This document shows positions 1 to 5,320 of a stretch of DNA of 5,320 bases, piece by piece (positions within the stretch are counted from its first letter, which is position 1; every line of letters starts with the position of its first letter). The translations under genes and the position numbers were made by a program. The DNA comes from an uncultured Muribaculaceae bacterium. Lineage in GTDB: Bacteria > Bacteroidota > Bacteroidia > Bacteroidales > Muribaculaceae. The notes below the pieces were generated by a model. The model ran no database searches. It was given only the letters and a program-made list of their open reading frames with translations, and was not told where the DNA came from. The stretch spans positions 1-5,320 of the forward strand of contig CAMWGM010000122.1 in assembly GCA_947173755.1 (NCBI GenBank), written 5' to 3'.

Positions 1-7
1 ATTTTCG

Positions 8-15
8 TAACTTTG
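8..15 (+). promoter_or_regulatory. Bacteroidota-type -7 promoter element upstream of lysC
   Basis: The bases TAACTTTG match the Bacteroides -7 consensus TAnnTTTG at every fixed position. The box lies 37 bases before the lysC start codon, so transcription would begin near positions 19-23 and leave a leader of about 30 bases. The partner -33 element (TTTG, roughly 20 bases further upstream) would fall outside the window, so only half of the promoter can be inspected. No other gap in the cluster has an exact plus-strand match, which fits one promoter driving the whole set. A chance match in AT-rich DNA remains possible. Confidence 0.5.
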
Positions 16-34
16 TGAATTATTTCGCAATTCA
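16..34. repeat. Short inverted repeat at the expected lysC transcription start
   Basis: TGAATT at 16-21 is mirrored by AATTCA at 29-34 across a 7-base spacer, giving perfect 6-base arms. The element directly follows the -7 box and overlaps the predicted start of the transcript, a position where a repressor operator could sit. The arms are short and AT-rich, so chance is a serious alternative. A stable RNA hairpin is unlikely. Confidence 0.25.
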
Positions 35-52
35 GTATCAATCTGTCAATAT

Positions 53-1369
53 ATGAAAGTTCTAAAATTCGGAGGAACTTCTGTCGGATCTGCCGAGAGA
101 ATCCGTCATGTCGCCGACCTGGTAGCACCCCGAGGCAAAAATATCATAGTGCTTTCCGCTATGTCGGGCACCACAAACTCGCTTGTGGAAATAGCCGGCT
201 ATCTCTATAAGGGCAATCCCAACGGTGCAAAAGAAACGATCAATATACTCGAATCAAAATATCTCAAGACCATCGCTTCGCTATATGACAAGCACGAGTC
301 GCGCGAACGTGCTCTTAAAGAGATAAAGGCAACGTTTAATTATATCCGTTCGTTCGCGGCCAGAGAAACTTTCGGACCGGCTGAAGAAAAAATCATCCTT
401 GCTCAGGGAGAAATCATGAGCGTGGCGATGATGGTGCTTCTTCTGAACGAACGGGGTATCTATGCCGAGCAATTGCCTGCTCTCGAATTCATGAAGACGG
501 GAGCCAACGGGGAGCCTGACACAAAACATATACGTCTGAACCTCAAACCGCTCCTTGACAAATATGCCGATGCCGATATATTTGTCACGCAAGGATATAT
601 CTGCCGAAATCATCTCGGAGAGATAGACAATCTGCAGCGTGGAGGCTCTGACTATACCGCGTCGCTTATCGGAGCTGCGATCGAGGCCGATGAGATAGAG
701 ATATGGAACGATATAGACGGAATGAAAAATAACGATCCGCGCTTCGTCGAGAACACCCGTCCAGTGTCGGAACTCCATTTCGAGGAGGCTGCCGAACTGG
801 CTTATTTCGGAGCAAAGATCCTCCATCCCACTTGTGTCCTTCCGGCGAAGGTCAATAACATTCCGGTCAGACTTCTCAACACCATGGAACCAGATGCTCC
901 TGGGACGCTGATCTATAACAACATCACCCAACCTGCCATCAAGGCGGTTGCGGCCAAGGACAACGTGATAGCCATCAAGATCAAGAGTTCACGCATGCTT
1001 CTGGCTTATGGATTCCTGACGCGTGTTTTCGAGACCTTCGAAAAGTTTAAAACGCCGATCGATATGGTGGCGACCAGCGAAGTGGGTGTATCGCTTACAA
1101 TAGATTCAGAGCGTTATCTGCCCGAAATCGTGGATGAACTGAAAAAATACGGAACGGTCTCGGTGGATCGCGATATGGTGATCATCTGCGTCGTAGGCGA
1201 CATGGACTGGACCCACACGGGATATGAAGCGCGAGCAATGGATGCTCTTCAGGATATTCCGGTCAGAATGATCAGTTACGGCGGTTCAAATTTCAATATC
1301 TCATTCCTGATCAGGAAAGAGGATAAGGTAGCCGCTCTCAACAGACTCAGCGAATATTTGTTTTCCTAA
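53..1369 (+). CDS. lysC: Aspartate kinase (aspartokinase III type), monofunctional
   Basis: Catalyses ATP-dependent phosphorylation of L-aspartate to 4-phospho-L-aspartate in the cytoplasm, the first step towards lysine, diaminopimelate, threonine and methionine. The 438-residue protein begins with the family's KFGGTSV motif (residues 5-11), which fixes the ATG at 53. It continues with SAMSGTTN (35-42), QGE (118-120), GGSDYTA (197-203), WNDIDGM (218-224), DPR (228-230) and FGAKILHP (252-259), together forming the amino-acid kinase domain. The C-terminal third, from about 300, is a pair of ACT regulatory domains. The segment MLLAYGFL (315-322) and the D337/TSE (341-343) region resemble the lysine-binding ACT domain of E. 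coli LysC, so lysine feedback inhibition is likely but inferred. The protein ends after the ACT domains, with no homoserine dehydrogenase fusion, so it is not a ThrA- or MetL-type enzyme. lysA follows 14 bases downstream. There is no Shine-Dalgarno site; the start is preceded by AT-rich sequence, as is normal in Bacteroidota. Confidence 0.97.
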   Translation: MKVLKFGGTSVGSAERIRHVADLVAPRGKNIIVLSAMSGTTNSLVEIAGYLYKGNPNGAKETINILESKYLKTIASLYDKHESRERALKEIKATFNYIRSFAARETFGPAEEKIILAQGEIMSVAMMVLLLNERGIYAEQLPALEFMKTGANGEPDTKHIRLNLKPLLDKYADADIFVTQGYICRNHLGEIDNLQRGGSDYTASLIGAAIEADEIEIWNDIDGMKNNDPRFVENTRPVSELHFEEAAELAYFGAKILHPTCVLPAKVNNIPVRLLNTMEPDAPGTLIYNNITQPAIKAVAAKDNVIAIKIKSSRMLLAYGFLTRVFETFEKFKTPIDMVATSEVGVSLTIDSERYLPEIVDELKKYGTVSVDRDMVIICVVGDMDWTHTGYEARAMDALQDIPVRMISYGGSNFNISFLIRKEDKVAALNRLSEYLFS

Positions 1370-1383
1370 AATTTGAGCAGGCA

Positions 1384-2535
1384 ATGACACGTTTTCCCTT
1401 AGAAGAATTCAGTCATCTCGACACCCCGTTCTATTATTATGATCTCGGACTGCTCGAGCGGACACTGACAGAAGTGAAACGCACGTCGCGTGACGATCGT
1501 TTTTTTGTGCATTATGCCATAAAAGCAAACGCCAATCCGGTAATTCTCCGACGAATCCAGGGAGCAGGCCTGGGGATTGACGCGGTGAGCGGAGGCGAGA
1601 TTTCAGTAGCTATCGAGGCAGGATTCCGACCCAACAAAATCGTATTCGCAGGTGTCGGCAAGACCGACCGCGAGATACGATATGCGCTTGAAAAAGAGAT
1701 TGGAGGGTTCAATGTAGAGTCGCTCGCCGAACTCGAAGTGATAGATTCCATTGCCAAGGAGATGAGAAAGACTGCTGTGGTTTTTCTGCGTGTCAATCCT
1801 GACCTGGACGCTCACACCCACGAGTATATCACCACCGGGCTGGCCGAAAACAAATTCGGAATTTCGATGGGCATGATCGAATCAGTGCTTCAGCGTTCGC
1901 AGGAACTGAACAATATCAGCGTAAGGGGTCTTCACTTCCATATCGGTTCGCAGATCACCGAGACTGAACCTTTCGTACTGCTCTGCGACCGGATCAACAA
2001 CCTCCAGTCGTCACTTGAGGAAAAAGGATTTACATTCGCCAGCATTAATGTCGGCGGTGGTCTCGGCGTGGATTATGCGGATCCTGACCGTCATCCGATC
2101 CCTGATTTCGAAGCATATTTCAAGACATTCCGCAATCATCTACATCTGCGGCCCGGTCAGGAACTGCACTTCGAACTGGGACGCTCGATAGTGGCTCAAT
2201 GCGGTTCGCTCATTTCCCGTGTTCTTTACGTGAAAGAGGGTGAGACGAAGAGATTTGTAATCCTCGATGCGGGAATGACGGAACTGATCCGCCCCGCGCT
2301 CTACAACGCTCATCACAAAATCGAAAACATTTCTGATCCCCGCGGGGAACTCCACCACTATGATGTGGTCGGACCGATATGTGAATCGTCAGATACCTTC
2401 GGCAAAGGGGAACTCCTGCCATATGTGCGCCGGAATGATTTCGTGGCGATCCGATCGGCAGGAGCATACGGTGAGGTGATGGCTTCGCTATACAATTGCA
2501 GGCCTCTACCCTCTTCGTTCTTCTCGGAGCAATGA
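1384..2535 (+). CDS. lysA: Diaminopimelate decarboxylase
   Basis: A PLP-dependent cytoplasmic enzyme that decarboxylates meso-2,6-diaminopimelate to L-lysine, the last step of lysine synthesis. The 383-residue protein is a fold-III (alanine racemase-like) decarboxylase. The PLP lysine is K47 in YAIKAN (44-49). HIGSQ (186-190) supplies the histidine that stacks on the cofactor, and the glycine loop VGGGLG (223-228) holds the phosphate. CESSD (333-337) carries the conserved catalytic cysteine C333 contributed across the dimer, and GAYG (360-363) supplies the conserved tyrosine. CESSD in this context separates it from ornithine/arginine decarboxylases. The usual EPGR motif reads ELGR here (264-267), keeping the functional Glu and Arg but losing the proline. 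The C-terminus is compact compared with the 420-residue E. coli enzyme. The start at 1384 places TPFYYYD at residues 14-20, as usual for the family. It lies 14 bases after lysC, so co-transcription is nearly certain. Confidence 0.97.
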   Translation: MTRFPLEEFSHLDTPFYYYDLGLLERTLTEVKRTSRDDRFFVHYAIKANANPVILRRIQGAGLGIDAVSGGEISVAIEAGFRPNKIVFAGVGKTDREIRYALEKEIGGFNVESLAELEVIDSIAKEMRKTAVVFLRVNPDLDAHTHEYITTGLAENKFGISMGMIESVLQRSQELNNISVRGLHFHIGSQITETEPFVLLCDRINNLQSSLEEKGFTFASINVGGGLGVDYADPDRHPIPDFEAYFKTFRNHLHLRPGQELHFELGRSIVAQCGSLISRVLYVKEGETKRFVILDAGMTELIRPALYNAHHKIENISDPRGELHHYDVVGPICESSDTFGKGELLPYVRRNDFVAIRSAGAYGEVMASLYNCRPLPSSFFSEQ

Positions 2536-2574
2536 TAATAGGTCAATCATAACCAATCAAATACATCAAATTTA

Positions 2575-4557
2575 ATGTCAAAAATCAATTCTAAAGTCGA
2601 TCAGGATGCCGATCCGATAGAACTTCCGGAGAACGCGTTTCGCGAACTGGGAGCAGATGAAGACTATCGCCCGGTGATGCATCCTGCCCGCGATTACCCG
2701 GAGGTTACTCCCTATTCCGTAACGATGGGTCTGATACTCGCCGTAATCTTTTCGGCGGCAGCCGCATACCTCGGACTGAAGGTGGGCCAGGTGTTTGAAG
2801 CAGCCATCCCTATCGCCATCATCGCGGTGGGAATGTCAGGAGCTATCGGAAAGAAGAATGCGCTCGGTCAGAACGTGATGATCCAGTCGATCGGTGCATG
2901 CTCCGGAGTGATTGTTGCCGGCGCCATCTTCACGTTGCCCGCCCTCTACATCCTTCAGGCCAAATATCCCGAGATTTCCGTAAACTTCCTTCAGATTTTC
3001 CTGAGTTCGCTGCTCGGCGGAGTTCTGGGAATTCTTTTCTTTATTCCTTTCCGCAAATATTTCGTGAAAGATATGCACGGAAAGTATCCTTTCCCTGAAG
3101 CGACGGCCACCACACAGGTGCTTGCGAGCGGAATCGCGAAGGGTAACGACACCAAGACTGAGGGACAGGCGAAGACACTCGTCATCGCATCGCTGATCGG
3201 AGGTATATATGACTATGTTGTCGAGACGTTCGGTTGCTGGGCCGGTACTCTTTCAACGATGGCCACAGAATGGGGAACTTCCCTGGCAGCCAAAACCAAA
3301 CTCATGCTTACATGCAACACGGGAGCGGCGGTTCTGGGTCTCGGTTACATCATCGGTCTTAAGTATGCCTTCATCATCACGGCCGGCTCTCTTTTCGTCT
3401 GGTGGGTACTTATTCCGATAATGGGAACTTACGGGTCTGCCGAAATCGCGTCGCTCGATCCTCAGGTGATATTCAGCGACTATGCACGACTCATCGGTAT
3501 CGGCGGCATAGCCATGGCGGGTATCATCGGTATCGTGAAGTCATGGCCGATCATCCGCGGAGCCGTAGGACTCGCAGGCCGTGAACTCGGCGGCAAAGTG
3601 GAAACGGAGAAACCTATAAGGTGGCAGGCTGATATCTCAATGAAACACATTGTGTTCTTCGTAGCGATAGCACTCGTGGCCGTGCTTCTTTTCTTCTGGT
3701 TCGGTGTTATCCATACGTTCTGGCAGGCAATCGTAGCATGGGTCGTAGTGACTGTCATCGCATTCCTCTTCACAACTGTGGCCGCTAATGCAATCGCTAT
3801 CGTAGGTTCTAACCCTGTGTCGGGAATGACCCTTATGACACTGATAATCGCTTCCGCCATTTTTGTCGCCATCGGTCTCAGCGGTACATCCGGAATCGTG
3901 GCGTCGATGGTGATCGGCGGAGTGGTTTGTACAGCACTCTCGATGGCAGGTGGTTTCGTCACTGACCTGAAAGTCGGTTACTGGCTCGGATCGACACCCC
4001 GTAAGCAGGAACAATGGAAATTCCTCGGCACGCTCGTGTCCGCAGCAACCGTTGGAGGTGTCATCATGCTCCTTAATAACGTCTATGGGTTCACCGGCGA
4101 TGATGCGCTTGTCGCTCCGCAGGCAAACGCCATGGCAAAAGTGATCGAACCGCTGATGATGGGCGGCGATACCCCCTGGATACTCTACATGGCAGGAGCA
4201 GTTCTGGCTCTTCTGCTGAACTGGCTTGGTGTTCCGGCGCTTGCATTCTGTCTCGGAATGTTCATTCCGCTGGGATTGAATACTCCTCTCCTCGTCGGAG
4301 GAGCCGTGGCCTGGTATGTCGGTTCGCGCTCCAAGGATTCCGCAGTCAACGATGCCCGCCGTGACCGCGGTACGCTGATCGCCTCCGGACTGATAGCAGG
4401 AGGTGCTCTGTTCGGAGTATTCGCCGCACTGACTAAGTTCGCCGGTTTTGAATTCTCTTCGTCCGCTTCAGCGCTTGCTCTCCAGTGGCGTGCCATCGTT
4501 GTCTATGTTCTCCTGATCGGCTATCTTATCTTCGAAAGCATGAAAGTGAAGAAATAA
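2575..4557 (+). CDS. OPT-family oligopeptide / metal-chelate transporter
   Basis: An integral inner-membrane protein of 660 residues with roughly 15-17 hydrophobic segments, for example near 48-66, 75-92, 103-127, 137-158, 251-284, 305-322, 357-377, 381-403, 417-457, 482-502, 535-582, 600-618 and 639-655. It has a hydrophilic N-terminus of about 45 residues and no cleavable signal peptide. Family marks of bacterial OPT proteins include GLKVGQ (67-72), KYPFPEATA (170-178), NPVSGMT (413-419) and DLKVGYWLGSTPR (464-476). The OPT superfamily includes peptide importers and the YSL carriers of metal-nicotianamine or siderophore-like chelates, generally proton-coupled. Substrate cannot be read from sequence; peptides are a reasonable default. 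The ATG at 2575 follows lysA by 39 AT-rich bases containing no Shine-Dalgarno site, no plus-strand TAnnTTTG box and no hairpin. It is therefore probably read through from lysA. Its position behind lysine genes suggests, without proving, a nutritional link. Confidence 0.94.
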   Translation: MSKINSKVDQDADPIELPENAFRELGADEDYRPVMHPARDYPEVTPYSVTMGLILAVIFSAAAAYLGLKVGQVFEAAIPIAIIAVGMSGAIGKKNALGQNVMIQSIGACSGVIVAGAIFTLPALYILQAKYPEISVNFLQIFLSSLLGGVLGILFFIPFRKYFVKDMHGKYPFPEATATTQVLASGIAKGNDTKTEGQAKTLVIASLIGGIYDYVVETFGCWAGTLSTMATEWGTSLAAKTKLMLTCNTGAAVLGLGYIIGLKYAFIITAGSLFVWWVLIPIMGTYGSAEIASLDPQVIFSDYARLIGIGGIAMAGIIGIVKSWPIIRGAVGLAGRELGGKVETEKPIRWQADISMKHIVFFVAIALVAVLLFFWFGVIHTFWQAIVAWVVVTVIAFLFTTVAANAIAIVGSNPVSGMTLMTLIIASAIFVAIGLSGTSGIVASMVIGGVVCTALSMAGGFVTDLKVGYWLGSTPRKQEQWKFLGTLVSAATVGGVIMLLNNVYGFTGDDALVAPQANAMAKVIEPLMMGGDTPWILYMAGAVLALLLNWLGVPALAFCLGMFIPLGLNTPLLVGGAVAWYVGSRSKDSAVNDARRDRGTLIASGLIAGGALFGVFAALTKFAGFEFSSSASALALQWRAIVVYVLLIGYLIFESMKVKK

Positions 4558-4573
4558 ATTTCATATAATAATT

Positions 4574-5320
4574 GTGGGAAGCACGTTCAGAGATATTCTT
4601 AGAATCGCTGTCCCTTCGATAATCACCAACATCACCACGCCGCTGCTTGCACTGCTCGACGTGGTGATTGTTGGTCATCTGGGGGATGCAGCGTTTATTG
4701 CTGCTATTGCCGTGGGCGGATCGATGTTCAACATGATCTACTGGCTTTTCGGTTTTCTGCGTATGGGAGCGTCAGGATTGACGGCACAGGCTAACGGCGC
4801 ATCAGATCCACGACAGGTAGCGTTAGTTCTATGGCGTGGAATTCTGGTCGGTCTGACCGGAGCCGCATTGCTAATATTGCTGAGAAAGATCATCTGTGCT
4901 TTCGGAATGACTCTGATGGATATTCCCGCAGGTGCGGAGATATATGCGCAGAAGTATTTTCTGATACTCGTGTGGGGTGCTCCCGCTGTGCTTGCCAACT
5001 ACTGTTTTACAGGGTGGTTTCTCGGTCAGATGGATGCGAAGACCCCGATGTGGATCGCTTTCGTGATCAATGTTTCAAATATCCTTATCAGCCTGCTGCT
5101 CGTTTATGGTTTCAGGATGAAAATCGAGGGTGTGACGTTCGGGACACTTTCGGCCCAGTGGTTGGGAGCGTTGGCGGGAGTTGCTGTAATAGCCTATAGA
5201 TATCGTCCGTCATTGAAAAGTCTATCGGGAATTTTTGATGCGCGGGGACTGAAAGGATATTTCACGGTGAACGTCAATATATTCCTCCGCAGACTCTGCC
5301 TTATCGGTTTGACGGTATGG
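4574..5320 (+). CDS. MATE-family efflux transporter, DinF-like (5' part, cut by window edge)
   Basis: The open frame runs uninterrupted from 4574 through the last base, giving 249 residues of a protein that should be about 430-450 long. It looks like the DinF branch of MATE exporters: LLALLDVVIVGHLG (24-37) in the first membrane helix, FGFLRMGASGLTAQANGA (59-76), a small-residue and aromatic segment around 134-151, and FLRR (237-240) opening the second half of the fold. D29 in the first helix corresponds to the acidic residue tied to cation/proton coupling in studied DinF homologues. MATE proteins expel organic cations, drugs or metabolites across the inner membrane; the substrate here is unknown. 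The start is assigned to GTG, 16 bases after the OPT gene, because the frame is closed by TGA at 4547-4549 and has no ATG before 4724, which would delete the first helix. A strong hairpin lies in its early codons. The C-terminal half is not visible. Confidence 0.9.
   Translation, partial: MGSTFRDILRIAVPSIITNITTPLLALLDVVIVGHLGDAAFIAAIAVGGSMFNMIYWLFGFLRMGASGLTAQANGASDPRQVALVLWRGILVGLTGAALLILLRKIICAFGMTLMDIPAGAEIYAQKYFLILVWGAPAVLANYCFTGWFLGQMDAKTPMWIAFVINVSNILISLLLVYGFRMKIEGVTFGTLSAQWLGALAGVAVIAYRYRPSLKSLSGIFDARGLKGYFTVNVNIFLRRLCLIGLTVW
4625..4675 (+). repeat. Long imperfect inverted repeat / hairpin in early MATE coding sequence
   Basis: The arm 4625-4639 (ACCAACATCACCACG) pairs with 4660-4675 in fifteen Watson-Crick pairs, interrupted only by one bulged T at 4669. 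The loop is 20 bases (4640-4659). It sits 51 bases inside the gene, covering codons 18-34 in and around the first membrane helix. No T tract follows, so it is not an intrinsic terminator. It may be an mRNA structure that slows early translation, or a by-product of codons for ITNITT facing codons for VVIVG. Confidence 0.5.

Noticed and set aside
281..931. 216-codon open frame on the minus strand within lysC
   Set aside because: It lies fully inside a gene with unambiguous family motifs, its translation shows no recognisable domain, and it is best explained by codon bias of the plus-strand gene.
2338..2347. Perfect 10-base palindrome CCCCGCGGGG inside lysA
   Set aside because: It is short, has no loop and no T tract, and falls in ordinary coding sequence (Asp-Pro-Arg-Gly codons).
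2551..2573. Repeated ATCAAAT in the lysA-OPT gap
   Set aside because: Two 7-base AT-rich copies are too little to call an operator; they more likely reflect the AT-rich leader favoured before Bacteroidota start codons.
2567..2574. Minus-strand match to TAnnTTTG just before the OPT start codon
   Set aside because: It would direct transcription back into lysA, where no minus-strand gene is credible; the AT-rich gap makes a chance match easy.
3491..3535. Direct repeat of TCATCGGTATCG at 3491-3502 and 3524-3535 in the OPT gene
   Set aside because: The copies are in the same reading frame and encode similar Ile-Gly-Ile stretches of a membrane helix, so protein composition explains the repeat.
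3480..4014. Overlapping minus-strand open frames within the OPT gene
   Set aside because: Their compositions (Thr/Ala/Ile-rich or His/Cys/Asp/Glu-rich) are what antisense readings of membrane-protein codons give; no family resemblance and no room for separate regulation.
4283..4303. CTCCTC/GAGGAG inverted repeat in the OPT gene
   Set aside because: Six-base arms in Leu/Val/Gly codons, mid-gene and with no T tract; expected by chance.
4555..4562. TAAATTTC, one base off the TAnnTTTG box, before the MATE gene
   Set aside because: It is imperfect, overlaps the OPT stop codon and lacks a convincing -33 partner; read-through from the OPT gene explains expression better.
4831..5199. 122-codon plus-strand open frame overlapping the MATE gene
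   Set aside because: It is an out-of-frame reading of the MATE coding sequence; the MATE frame carries the family motifs and stays open to the window edge.

Overview
The window looks like part of a Bacteroidota (Bacteroidales) chromosome. The reasons are protein sequences of the kind seen in that group, start codons preceded by AT-rich sequence rather than Shine-Dalgarno sites, and an exact match to the Bacteroides-type -7 promoter box (TAnnTTTG) just upstream of the first gene. Base composition is balanced to slightly GC-rich, which would suit a gut family such as Muribaculaceae or Barnesiellaceae, but that placement is a guess.

All four genes lie on the plus strand and are tightly packed, with gaps of 14, 39 and 16 bases. 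In order they are: a complete lysine-sensitive-type aspartate kinase (lysC, 53-1369); a complete diaminopimelate decarboxylase (lysA, 1384-2535); a complete OPT-family transporter (2575-4557); and the 5' part of a DinF-like MATE exporter that starts at GTG 4574 and runs off the right edge. No terminator-like hairpin with a T tract is visible in any gap, and the only promoter I can support lies before lysC. A single four-gene transcript is therefore the simplest reading.

The two enzymes are the first and last steps of lysine/diaminopimelate synthesis. LysC phosphorylates aspartate, and LysA decarboxylates meso-diaminopimelate to L-lysine. The two membrane proteins downstream are a predicted importer of peptides or metal chelates and a predicted cation- or proton-coupled exporter. 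Nothing in the sequence proves that they act on lysine, DAP or peptides containing them, but their packing behind lysC-lysA makes shared regulation likely.

This is mostly an ordinary metabolic region, and I see no mobile element, CRISPR array, RNA gene or defence-like system. The most noteworthy non-coding signals are a 15-pair hairpin with one bulged base inside the early MATE coding sequence (4625-4675) and a small inverted repeat just after the lysC -7 box (16-34).
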